Shown: positions 8,759-16,542 of the stretch, piece by piece
Position numbering within the stretch: position 1 is the first letter of the stretch
How the letters are laid out: each line of letters begins with the position of its first letter
Source: Methylobacterium radiotolerans JCM 2831
GTDB taxonomy: Bacteria; Pseudomonadota; Alphaproteobacteria; Rhizobiales; Beijerinckiaceae
Direction: 5' to 3'
Assembly: GCF_000019725.1 (NCBI RefSeq)
Contig: NC_010510.1
Location: 1-64,000, forward strand
DNA: 64,000 bases
Position numbers and translations under genes: made by a program
Notes under the pieces: model-generated
The model's database searches: none
The model's input: only the letters and a program-made list of their open reading frames with translations
What the model was told of the DNA's origin: nothing

Positions 8759-9247
8759 ATGTCCAGTGTGTGGCAGTACCTGACCCTCGGCCTCGGGGCC
8801 GAGACCTTCGGGATCGACGTCGAGCACGTCCACGAGATCCTCGATTACCGGGTGCCGGCGGCGCTGCCGCAGGCGCCGGCCTTCCTGCTGGGGATGATCG
8901 ACGTGCGCGGGCAGAGCTACCCGGTGGTCGACCTGCGGACCAAGCTCGGCCTGCCGCCGGTCGCGCGCACGCCGGCGACGCGGATCATCCTGCTCAACGT
9001 CCCGGTGCCGGGCCGGGCGCTGCGGGTCGGGTTCGTGGCCGACCGGGTGATCGAGGTGACGGAACTCGACAGCGCCGAGATGGAGGCCGCGCCCGAGGTC
9101 GGCGGGCGCTGGAACGCGCGCTACATCGCGGGCATCGGCCGCCGGGGCGAGGCGTTCGTGGTCGTGTTCGACCTCGTCGCGCTCATGGACGGCGACGGCC
9201 CGGCGCTGGCCGCACCCTCGCAGGCCGCACCCTCGCAGGCCGCCTGA
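8759..9247 (+). CDS. cheW: Second chemotaxis coupling protein CheW
   Basis: A 162-residue CheW domain spanning nearly the whole protein: YLTLGLGAETFGIDVEHVHE, the core IDVRGQSYPVVDLRTKLGL, FVADRVIEVTEL and VVVFDLVALM. It should bridge receptor and CheA like the first CheW. The two copies differ throughout, so this is not a recent duplication. The C-terminal tail repeats AAPSQ twice, encoded by two identical 15-bp units at 9209-9223 and 9224-9238. It lies 101 bp after the mcp, with a strong hairpin between. Two CheWs for one CheA suggest receptor-specific coupling; that is inference. Confidence 0.95.
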   Translation: MSSVWQYLTLGLGAETFGIDVEHVHEILDYRVPAALPQAPAFLLGMIDVRGQSYPVVDLRTKLGLPPVARTPATRIILLNVPVPGRALRVGFVADRVIEVTELDSAEMEAAPEVGGRWNARYIAGIGRRGEAFVVVFDLVALMDGDGPALAAPSQAAPSQAA

Positions 9248-9268
9248 GGGATCCGCTCCGGCCCGCGC

Positions 9269-9583
9269 TCACGCCGTCGGGGCCTCGCGGGCCAGCTCAC
9301 GGACGAACATCTCCGCCTGGTCGATGAGCAGGTTCAGATCGGCCACGCTGCTGCTCATTCGGCCGGCCAGCTCCGCGGTGAGCACGGTCAGCCGGGTGTC
9401 GGCACTCGGCTGTACGCTCTGGAGGTTGGCGATCTGGGCCGCCAGCTCGGTCCGTCTCCGATGCAGCACCTTCAGGAGCGCCTCGATCCGAGCCGCGACC
9501 AGATCCGCGGTGAGCGCGTCCGTCCGTGCGCCGCTGGCGGTCCCATCCTCCTCGGAGCGCGGTGGGATGATCGTTCCGGTCAT
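9269..9583 (-). CDS. Hypothetical helical protein, 104 aa
   Basis: From the ATG whose complement is at 9581-9583 the product begins MTGTIIPPRSEEDG, followed by an almost entirely helical body (residues 24-100) with heptad-like hydrophobic spacing (LVAARIEALLKVLHRRRTEL, LTAELAGRMSSSVADLNLL). This suggests a small coiled-coil or four-helix protein. No family is recognised. It is convergent with the second cheW (21-bp gap), so it is not part of that transcript. A longer upstream start would add 54 Arg/Pro-rich residues that look non-coding. Clean amphipathic pattern and short intergenic distance argue for a real gene. Confidence 0.6.
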   Translation of the reverse strand: MTGTIIPPRSEEDGTASGARTDALTADLVAARIEALLKVLHRRRTELAAQIANLQSVQPSADTRLTVLTAELAGRMSSSVADLNLLIDQAEMFVRELAREAPTA

Positions 9584-9748
9584 GGCAACCTTGCTCTGCC
9601 TCGGGACGAACGGCTTAGGCCGTGACGCATTCCTCAGGCTGACCGGCGCTGGCGATGGACGCTCCGGCGGCCGAGCCTTCCTCTCACCCGAACCGGCGGC
9701 ACGCGCGCGGCCGGGGCCCTGCGGTCCGCGTCGGAGTTCGAGCAAGTC

Positions 9749-10107
9749 TCAGGCCGCCCGAGTGGCCGCGACGAAGCGAGCCACCTCCGCACAAGATGCT
9801 CGGACTGGCGGGACAGCCCGTTTGCCGCGTCGAGCACCTGGGCCGCGCCCATCTCCTCGGAGGCCGCTGCCGTGCCGGCGACGTTGCGCGTCACCTCGTC
9901 CGTGCCCGTCGTCGCCCGAGGGACGTCGCGCACGATCTCCTGCGTGGCGGCGGCCCGCTCCTCGACCGCCGCGCCGATGACCTCCCGGATCCGCCCGGCG
10001 ATCACTCCGACGGCACCGACCGCCCCGGCGGTCACGCCCTGCCCGCGCGCAGTCTGAACCGAGATCTCCGCGGTGGCCCTGGCCGTCTGCGCGGCGAGCG
10101 CCGTGAC
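9749..10107 (-). pseudogene. Methyl-accepting chemotaxis protein, C-terminal remnant
   Basis: The minus strand from about 10107 reads [43 protein letters not shown], then AASEEMGAAQVLDAANGLSR and QSEHL. This closely follows the tail of the intact MCP at 26675-28348 ([14 protein letters not shown]... [20 protein letters not shown]... [21 protein letters not shown]). After QSEHL near 9790 the frame breaks; the family ending AEVARFVAATRAA then appears in another frame and stops at 9749-9751. TM, HAMP and tip regions are absent. It is a decayed fragment of a paralogue of the intact receptor. Confidence 0.75.
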
Positions 10108-10182
10108 CCCGGCGGCGGCCGGTTTCAGGCCGCCCTCGATATAGTGAGACGGCATGATCCGTCTGAGCGCATCGGCCCGCGT

Positions 10183-10341
10183 GTCATCGCCGATTTTCCC
10201 GCGGGACGGCAGGATCTGCCGCGTCTGCGCACCGATATAGCCGCTCGATCGCCTGTGTTGCCTGATCTCATCCTCCGTCATACGCCGCTTGGTCGCGACA
10301 GCAGCGGTGAAGACGGAGCCGATCTGACCCGCGCAGTCACG
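10183..10341 (-). pseudogene. Possible S49-type peptidase fragment (very weak)
   Basis: The minus strand reads LRDCAGQIGSVFTAAVATKR, MTEDEIRQ and then SSGYIGAQTRQIL. The spacing recalls the C-terminal part of S49 peptidases of the phage head-protease or SppA type (FvaxVArnRgMteeeiRa ... yiGeqAvxxGLaD), but the final Gly-Leu-Ala-Asp element is missing and only about 40 residues resemble it. It sits in a stretch of other gene fragments. I report it only as a lead. Confidence 0.2.
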
Positions 10342-10385
10342 CAACTCCGTCGCCGTCCGGACCATCGTCAGCCAGGAGCCGCACG

Positions 10386-10571
10386 GAGCTCTCCGCGCAG
10401 CGCGCGGTCTCGGATCCAACCTTCGTCCGCGCCGAGGACGTGCTCGGTGAGCCGGACGTCGTTGACCTGACCGCGCTGACCTACACCTACGTGACCGTCG
10501 TCATGCTGCTGAGCATGGCTGGGGAAGGCGTGCCGCCCGGTCAGGAGCCGCTGTCCGAGCCCGGCGACTGA
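10386..10571 (+). pseudogene. Carboxymuconolactone decarboxylase-family protein, C-terminal fragment
   Basis: The plus strand encodes ELSAQRAVSDPTFVRAEDVL, GEPDVVDLTALTYTYVTVV and MLLSMAGEGVPPG, then TGA at 10569-10571. This is the typical tail of CMD/AhpD-like proteins (vSDatfaraealfGe.gvvDLvaltgyYt.va..L). The catalytic CxxC or Glu-Cys region upstream is gone and no start is present. It is about 60 residues of a roughly 180-residue protein. Confidence 0.6.
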
Positions 10572-10704
10572 GCGCGACACGCGTCGAACGGCGCGATCCG
10601 GAGGGCAGGCACGCTCGCGCCGCGCCCCACGCGCGTCCGCCCCGCGCGGCCTCGCGGCTCCCTCGGGCCGGCAGGAGCGGCCGTGGTATCGCTGGCGCGG
10701 GCAG

Positions 10705-10785
10705 AAAAAAAGGCCGCCCCGTCGGAGCGGCCCGAAGTCTTGGGAGGAAACGCCCTCGGAGAGGGCTGCAGGATCGCGACGCCAT
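10705..10785 (-). ncRNA. Candidate MmgR/ar8-type small RNA with intrinsic terminator
   Basis: Read on the minus strand there are three elements in a row. First, a hairpin GCCCTC-tcc-GAGGGC (10766-10752). Second, an unpaired core TTTCCTCCC (10750-10742), followed by aagactt. Third, a strong intrinsic terminator: GGCCGCTCC-gac-GGGGCGGCC (10732-10712) plus seven T residues (10711-10705). From memory, the alphaproteobacterial MmgR/ar8 family is an approximately 77-nt RNA defined by a conserved UUUCCUCCCU core between a hairpin and a terminator; here nine of ten core bases match. In Sinorhizobium it limits polyhydroxybutyrate accumulation. The 5' end is an estimate. Alternatively this is only the terminator of the SDR 330 bp upstream. 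Confidence 0.5.
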
Positions 10786-11066
10786 CGCGACCCGGCACGG
10801 TCGATCTGGGCACCGGCCGTGCCGCGGACAACCGAGGGCAGGTGGGATCGCGTGCATAAGCGGCACTGCTCGGCCCGCCGGGTGCGATTCCACACCATGG
10901 CGGGTTCCGGCCGCCGGTCGTGCCGGCGTCTGGACCCGAGCAGAGCGGCGGCGCCGGGGCCGCGCCGGGGCCGCACAGGAACGGGGCGCGAACGCAGACG
11001 GTCACGGACCATGCCGGCTCAAAGGCAGGCTCCCATGTCCGCTCCGATGTCCGGGGCGGGCCGGCA
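10786..11066. other. Gene-free interval, sRNA candidate to SDR
   Basis: No coding pattern recognised on either strand. If the sRNA call is right, its promoter should lie within the first 60 bp; I cannot pick out the elements by eye. Confidence 0.4.
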
Positions 11067-11780
11067 TCACGGCGGGATCCGCTGCCCGTCCCACGCCAGG
11101 GTGTGACCGGAATCTTCGGCCTGCAGCCCGGACACCACCTGCAGCAGCCGGGCCGCACACTCGTCCGGCGCGAAGACGCCGGGCGTCCCGGCATCCGGGC
11201 GGAACGGCCGGGACAGTGCCGTCCGCACGGTTCCGGGATGGAGACCGACGACGATCAGCTCCGGATGGGTGCGCGCCGTCTCGACGGCGAGCGTGCGGAG
11301 GATCTGGTTGAGCGCCGCCTTCGAGGCCCTGTAGGCGTACCATCCGCCCAGGCGATTGTCGCCGATCGATCCGACGCGCGCCGAGAGCGCGGCGAAAACG
11401 CCGTGCCCGGCGCGCGGCATCAGCGGGATGAAGTGCTTGGCCACGAGGGCGGGACCGACGGTGTTGACGGCGAACACCGCGGTCATCGCGGCCGGATCGA
11501 GCGCGCGGATCGCCTTCTCCGGTGCGATGCCCGCCCCGTGCAGCAGACCGCTGGCGACGAGGACCAGCCCGACCGGTCCCGCGGCGCCGACAGCCTCGGC
11601 CGCCGCCGCGATCGAGGCCTCGTCCGTGATGTCGACGGACAGGGACTGCACGGATTCGGGCTGGGACGCCTGCGACCGCGAGAGGGCGAAGATGCGCGCG
11701 TACGTTCCGGTCTCCGCGAGAGCTGCGACGAGCGCCTGACCGATCCCGCCCGAAGCTCCGAAGACGACTGCACTGCTCAT
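11067..11780 (-). CDS. SDR-family oxidoreductase (C-factor/CsgA-like)
   Basis: A 237-residue atypical short-chain dehydrogenase. The nucleotide-binding motif is shortened and shifted to the very start (VVFGASGGIG, residues 5-14). Asp50 and Ile51 mark the adenine pocket, and the catalytic set is Ser133, Tyr150 and Lys154 (YAYRASKAALN). The PGTVRTALSRPF segment and the short N-terminus fit the CsgA/C-factor and YciK-like SDR group. The substrate is unknown. The ATG at 11780 is chosen because the Rossmann strand begins four residues later; the 28-residue extension upstream is Arg-rich and unlike any SDR leader. It is a single-gene transcript. Confidence 0.9.
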   Translation of the reverse strand: MSSAVVFGASGGIGQALVAALAETGTYARIFALSRSQASQPESVQSLSVDITDEASIAAAAEAVGAAGPVGLVLVASGLLHGAGIAPEKAIRALDPAAMTAVFAVNTVGPALVAKHFIPLMPRAGHGVFAALSARVGSIGDNRLGGWYAYRASKAALNQILRTLAVETARTHPELIVVGLHPGTVRTALSRPFRPDAGTPGVFAPDECAARLLQVVSGLQAEDSGHTLAWDGQRIPP

Positions 11781-12674
11781 TCGGCACACCGCGAACGGGA
11801 CGTCTTCCCGGGCTCTCCACTCAACGGATCCGGGGCGTCGCCCGCAAGGTCTGCGAACCCGCATCGGACGGCTATCCCGCGCCCGGAAGGAAGATCTGAG
11901 GACCGGCCGGGCAGAGCCTCACCGCGGCAGGCGAAACGCTCGGCCCCGCGGAGCCCGAATCCCCGGACCCGGCAGGGAGGCCCGGACAGACCGGCGACCC
12001 GCCCAGGGCGGCTGACGGCGCGAGACCGGGGCAGAGCCGGATGCTGCCCGCCCCGTCCCCGGTCGCGTCCGTGAAGCGGTCCGGCCCGTCGCTGCGGACG
12101 GCGTGGCGCTCGACGGCACGACCGAGACGGGGCCCGCCGGACTGCCGGCAGTCCTGCTCGACGCGGAAGTCGTTGCCGTGGCATCGGCTCACAGGTCCAG
12201 CAGCCGCTGGCGACCGTGGTCGTGGTCGGAGGATCGTCGGCCCGGTGACGCTGTTGTCGGTGATCCCGGCCCTCCGGCGCGTGCTCCCGACGGCGGATCC
12301 GGACGCATCGCGCGCCTCGTCGTGACACGCAGAGCGGCGCGCGACCGTCGGGCGGCGCCTCCGCCCGAAGAGGCGCCGAGACGCGCCCCTGTGGCCGCGG
12401 GAACGGGATCTCGAACAGGCGTCACGAAGCGGCGAGCCGCCGGGGATGCGCGGCCGGAGCGCTTGACCGGACAGGGCCCCCGTGGCTTCTGGCGACTGCG
12501 CGAACGGCCGGTCACGGCTCCGCGCGTCACCGTCAGGACTCCTGAACCCCATGCCCAGCGACAGTCACAGTCGATTGTCCGCGCCGTTCGCGCCGGCCGC
12601 CGCTCGCATGGACGCCTGATCGGCGCGCCTCGGGACACGGTCGCGCGAGCGGCCGGACGCCTCCGAGGTGCCGT
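11781..12674. other. Gene-free GC-rich interval, nothing recognised
   Basis: In about 890 bp several long frames are open on both strands, but all give Arg/Pro/Gly/Ser-rich translations with no fold, and no frame has a clean start with ribosome site. It looks like decayed coding sequence or spacer; no source gene could be identified. Confidence 0.5.
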
Positions 12675-12953
12675 ATGAAGACGATCATCCCCCACAGCGC
12701 AGGCGCGCGCGTCGCGCCGTTCGCCGAGCGCCGGCAAGCCCCGTTCGACGCGCACCGCGTCCGTGTTCCGAGGCCGGTCGAGCGCGGCCTCCGCGCTCCT
12801 CTGCGGGCACGCTGGTCGATCGATCCCGCCAGCGGGCGCCTGGCGTGCAGATGGGTGTCGGACGACGAGGTGCCGGACAGTCCGCATCGTCGAGACCGCA
12901 GTCCGGTGAGCGACGCCTCTGATCGCACCGCGTGCGATCGGTTCGCCGCCTAG
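12675..12953 (+). CDS. Small hypothetical protein, 92 aa
   Basis: The product starts MKTIIPHSAGARVAPFAERR and has a central RARWSIDPASGRLACRWVSD, a Trp/Cys/Arg-Trp signature of a kind I associate with short lineage-specific proteins of Methylobacterium. The tail is Asp/Arg-rich. GAGGTG at 12665-12670 is a good ribosome site. No function is known to me. A 10-bp hairpin follows directly, as expected at a gene end. Opposite-strand frames over the same bases give Arg-rich translations and are judged shadows. Confidence 0.55.
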   Translation: MKTIIPHSAGARVAPFAERRQAPFDAHRVRVPRPVERGLRAPLRARWSIDPASGRLACRWVSDDEVPDSPHRRDRSPVSDASDRTACDRFAA

Positions 12954-12960
12954 CACGCCT

Positions 12961-12991
12961 CATCGACGGGACGGCCGACGCCCCGTCGATG
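12961..12991. terminator. Hairpin between convergent genes
   Basis: CATCGACGGG (12961-12970) pairs exactly with CCCGTCGATG (12982-12991) around an 11-nt loop. It lies between the ends of the plus-strand small gene and the minus-strand epimerase gene, so it could act for both. There is no T-run. Confidence 0.55.
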
Positions 12992-13102
12992 ATGGTGAGG
13001 CCATCGGGCTTCGAGGTGGATCCGCCGGACAGGCAGGCGGGTTCGTGACGCCCCGACTTCAACACGCGGCGTCCCCTCGACGCGGGCGGCGTCCGAGTAA
13101 GG

Positions 13103-14062
13103 TCATGCCGGCCGGATCTGCTCCGAGGCCAGCAACCTCTCGAAGTAGGCGATGGTTTTCATGAGCCCTTCCCGCAGCGGCACCGTCGGGCGCCAGTCGA
13201 GGAGCTGCTCGGCCAGGGCGATGTCGGGCCGCCGCTGTCGCGGATCGTCCACCGGGAGCGGGGCGTGAACGAGCTTCGAGCGCGAGCCTGACAAGTCGAC
13301 GACGAGGTCGGCCAGCTGTCGGATGGTGAACTCGTCCGCATTCCCCAGATTGACGGGACCGGTGATCGCCGCCCCGGTGGCCATCATCGCCTGGAGGCCC
13401 AGGACCAGGTCGTCGACGTAGCAGAACGAACGGGTTTGATGCCCTTCGCCGAAGACCGTGATCGGCGCGCCGCGCAGGGCCTGAACGACGAAGTTGGAGA
13501 CGACCCGCCCGTCGCTGGGATGCATGCGCGGGCCGTAGGTGTTGAAGATCCGCACGACCTTGATCGGGACGCGATGCTGCCTGTGATAGTCGAAGAACAG
13601 GGTCTCGGCGCAGCGCTTGCCCTCGTCGTAGCAGGAGCGGGGCCCGAGCGGATTGACGTTGCCCCAGTACCCCTCGGGCTGCGGGTGCACGAGCGGATCC
13701 CCGTAGACCTCCGAGGTCGAGGCCTGGAGGATCGGCACGCGGAGCCGCTTCGCCAGCCCCAGCATGTTGATGGCCCCCATCACGCTGGTCTTGGTCGTCT
13801 GGACAGGATCGAACTGGTAATGGATCGGGGAGGCCGGGCAGGCGAGATTGTAGATCCGGTCCACTTCGACGAAGAGCGGATGCGTGACATCGTGCCGTAC
13901 GAGCTCGAAGCGCGGGTTGTCGAACAGGTGAGCGATGTTGCTCTTCCTGCCCGTGAAGAAATTGTCGACGCAGAGGACCTCGTGGCCCTGCTCCAGCAGG
14001 CGCTCGCTGAGGTGCGAGCCGATGAAGCCGCCGCCGCCGGTGATCAGGATCCGGTCGCTCAT
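13103..14062 (-). CDS. UDP-glucuronate decarboxylase (UDP-xylose synthase), extended SDR
   Basis: A 319-residue extended SDR that should oxidise and decarboxylate UDP-glucuronate to UDP-xylose using bound [15 protein letters not shown] starts at residue 7. The catalytic region contains [16 protein letters not shown] (116-130), with Thr116, Ser117 and Glu118, and YDEGKR, with Tyr145 and Lys149. The segments [36 protein letters not shown] and [14 protein letters not shown] are highly specific for this family over other epimerases. The start is [10 protein letters not shown]; a longer start is not supported. It overlaps the stop of the upstream 631-aa gene by 4 nt, so both are co-translated, pointing to synthesis of a xylose-containing surface glycan. 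Confidence 0.92.
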   Translation of the reverse strand: MSDRILITGGGGFIGSHLSERLLEQGHEVLCVDNFFTGRKSNIAHLFDNPRFELVRHDVTHPLFVEVDRIYNLACPASPIHYQFDPVQTTKTSVMGAINMLGLAKRLRVPILQASTSEVYGDPLVHPQPEGYWGNVNPLGPRSCYDEGKRCAETLFFDYHRQHRVPIKVVRIFNTYGPRMHPSDGRVVSNFVVQALRGAPITVFGEGHQTRSFCYVDDLVLGLQAMMATGAAITGPVNLGNADEFTIRQLADLVVDLSGSRSKLVHAPLPVDDPRQRRPDIALAEQLLDWRPTVPLREGLMKTIAYFERLLASEQIRPA

Positions 14063-15954
14063 CTGTGACGGTCCCAGCAATCAGGGCCTTGCCGTGTCGG
14101 CGTGGCGCGGTTTCTGAAGAAGTTCAGCCGTCCGAGCCAGCGCGCGCGCGCCGCGCGCTTCTTCGGCAGGCATTCCTCGACGAAGCGGGCAAACTCCTCG
14201 AGGTCGAGATCGAAATCCTCGCGCTCCCTGCTGCCGGGGACGTGCAGGGCGTTGCTCGAGGTGTCGAGATCCGTCACCCGCTCGGCGGGAAAGTAGAAAC
14301 AGGCCGACACGTTCTCGCGAAAGATCTCGGTGTCGTAGATGCGCAGATCGTCCTTTCCGCTGAGCACGGATCGGCTCGATATGACGCATCCGGGCGCGTT
14401 GGCGACCCATTTGTACTTGGCGAGACCGGCTCCGAAATGCGTCACGAACAGGTCGGTGTGGAGCGCGGCCACGAGGCTCGCGCCCATCGAGCAGGGCACG
14501 AGCGGCAGCAGGTCGACGTTGGCGATATCCGCCACCCGCCGGCGGAGCGCGTCGATCAGGTCGATCTCCATCTGGACGATGGAGGGCACGGTCCCCGTCG
14601 CGGGGACGAGGCTCTCGCAGTAGCTCTCGACGAAGCCGCCCTTCGCGCGCGCGAGCGTGTTGTGCCCGTCGACGAGGACCAGAAACCGCTCCCCCCGCCT
14701 CCGGCCGAGGCGTCGGATCAGGCCAACATACCCGTCGAGCTGCCGGACCCACTGGCGATTCTCCAGCCGCAGGCCGATGAGGACGATCGTGGCCCGGCGC
14801 GCCGCGTCCGCCAGGCGGGCATCGAGCGCGGGCTCGGCGCTCCGCGCCAGGGCCGCGAGACGATCGGCCAAGCGCTGGCTCACGCGGTAGGAGCGGAACG
14901 GCAGGAAGGTCGCCGCGCCGGTGACGGCAGCCTGCAACAGGGGCAGCGGGCCTTCGATCCCGCGATACACACGTCCGGCGACTTCCGGAAAGACGGCGTC
15001 GACCGGAAAGATCGGCTCGTTGCAGCTGGCGAACAGGAACACCGCCGGCGAGCGACCGAGCGACAGCACGTCGTCGACCGCGGCCAGCTCGTTCCAGATG
15101 GCGTGACTGATGTGCGCGTGTTCGAAGACGATCCCGACGCGTGTCGACCGGGCCGCGCCGTCGATCAGGGCCGGGAGAAGGTACTGCCGCCACAGCCGGA
15201 CCTGCACGAGGGTCGCGGCGTCGAACCCGACGCTCGCCAGGTTGGGCCGGGCGTAGGCCGTGTTGGTTCGAACGTCCAGCAGGGCCGATGCGAGGCGGGA
15301 GTTCTTGCCGATCAGCGTGCACAGCGTCTCGTTCCGGTCCGCCGAGTAGCCGACAAACCGGAAGCCCGGCATGGGCAGGTAGATCGAGAAGCGGAGATCG
15401 CCGCCGTCCGGATGGCGCGTCTCCTGCCCGCCGCGCGCGACGATCTCCTTCGTCACCAGTTCGGGCAGATGGGGCGGAGACCCCGCCGGCGCGCCGTTGA
15501 GCCGCGCCAGCGCCGCGTGCATCGCCTGTGCCCGCGGATCGGAACCGCCGCCCGTCACGACCCGGACAGCCTGCTCCGGGTTGGCGGCAGCCGCGCGCGC
15601 GAGGGCTTCGATCAGGAGATGGATATCCTCGATCATGGCCCGCGAGCCCGCCGCGCCATCGTCGTCGGTGAGAAGCGCCTCCGCCTGCCAGTCGAGAGGC
15701 CCCGCCCCGTCCCGTGGCGCGGCGAGGAACTCCGCCGCGCAGGATGCCAGCGGCGCGCCGTCCGGGTTCAGGAACCGGAACGCGCGCGCGTCGTCGGGAC
15801 CCACGAGCGCGACCACCGTGGCGCGCCCGCCGAGATCGATCAGGCCGAGCGCGGACCAGCCGGACTCGGCCGGACAATGCGCCACGAGTCGCCCGTCGCG
15901 GCTCGTGAACGCGTCCCCCGATCGCTGCAGCCTACGGGTATGGCGGATGATCAT
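14059..15954 (-). CDS. Unknown 631-aa protein coupled to UDP-xylose synthase
   Basis: I do not recognise this family. It is a soluble-looking protein with no signal peptide or TM segment. The N-terminal third (1-160) holds mixed alpha/beta sequence ([20 protein letters not shown]). The middle contains [18 protein letters not shown] and [19 protein letters not shown]. The C-terminal third has a Rossmann-like run: [10 protein letters not shown], a [10 protein letters not shown] strand, and [20 protein letters not shown] followed by GCVISS. That last block resembles the donor-binding part of GT61/GT-B glycosyltransferases (HGAGL followed by a Pro/Gly turn), a weak similarity. Four-nt overlap with the UDP-xylose synthase supports a glycan role by context. 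GC-rich codon use is normal for the window. Confidence 0.75.
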   Translation of the reverse strand: MIIRHTRRLQRSGDAFTSRDGRLVAHCPAESGWSALGLIDLGGRATVVALVGPDDARAFRFLNPDGAPLASCAAEFLAAPRDGAGPLDWQAEALLTDDDGAAGSRAMIEDIHLLIEALARAAAANPEQAVRVVTGGGSDPRAQAMHAALARLNGAPAGSPPHLPELVTKEIVARGGQETRHPDGGDLRFSIYLPMPGFRFVGYSADRNETLCTLIGKNSRLASALLDVRTNTAYARPNLASVGFDAATLVQVRLWRQYLLPALIDGAARSTRVGIVFEHAHISHAIWNELAAVDDVLSLGRSPAVFLFASCNEPIFPVDAVFPEVAGRVYRGIEGPLPLLQAAVTGAATFLPFRSYRVSQRLADRLAALARSAEPALDARLADAARRATIVLIGLRLENRQWVRQLDGYVGLIRRLGRRRGERFLVLVDGHNTLARAKGGFVESYCESLVPATGTVPSIVQMEIDLIDALRRRVADIANVDLLPLVPCSMGASLVAALHTDLFVTHFGAGLAKYKWVANAPGCVISSRSVLSGKDDLRIYDTEIFRENVSACFYFPAERVTDLDTSSNALHVPGSREREDFDLDLEEFARFVEECLPKKRAARARWLGRLNFFRNRATPTRQGPDCWDRHR

Positions 15955-16542
15955 AGGCGCCCGTCCTCGGCATCGTCCGAGCGGGTTTGTCGAACTTCAG
16001 GCATTGCCACAAGGAGACCCGTGGGCGCGTCGCCCGGACAGGCCGACCCGATCGCCTTCACCGCGCCCGCCACACCGTCGCTGCCCCCTCCCCCCGAACG
16101 CCTCACTGGGGCCCGGCCGGGAGTGGCAGCGGACGGCCGGACGGCCGCCTGCCTCGAGAACGGGGTCGATAAGGCGGCCCATCGTCGTCGGGCGGGCGCC
16201 GCGGCCCCGGCGAGCCCGCGCATCCTCGACCGCGGCGAACGCTGCCGGCGAGCGCGGGATCGCTGTCCCGCGGACACGGCAGAGCGGGATCCCTGCGACC
16301 GGCCTCGTTCGATGACGGTCATGATCGACACGGCGGCCGGCTCCGGAGTGTTGGCGCGCGGCGATCGGCGCGATCGGCCACCCGCGGCTGCGACAGGTGT
16401 CGGATCTGGCGCTGTCCGAGGTCGGGCGAGCGCTGGCGCAGCGCGCTCGGGCGTAACGCCGCCCGTCCAGGCCGCGAACCGCACGCGCGGATGACGCGCC
16501 CGCCCGGCGCCGGCCTGGAGGATCGAGGCTAGGCCGTGCCGG
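15955..16542. other. Gene-free interval
   Basis: The 588 bp between the unknown protein's start and the end of the hybrid kinase gene show no recognisable protein on either strand. It must contain the promoter of the glycan pair. Long open frames here are low-complexity Arg/Ala/Pro and judged spurious. Confidence 0.5.

Noticed and set aside
10183..10571. Idea of a prophage remnant because of a possible S49/head-protease scrap
   Set aside because: No capsid, portal, integrase, tRNA or attachment repeat is visible nearby; the peptidase similarity itself is weak.
14065..16494. 809-aa plus-strand frame over the unknown 631-aa protein
   Set aside because: Translation is His/Arg/Asp-rich without any motif, while the minus frame couples to UDP-xylose synthase by a stop/start overlap and has natural composition.
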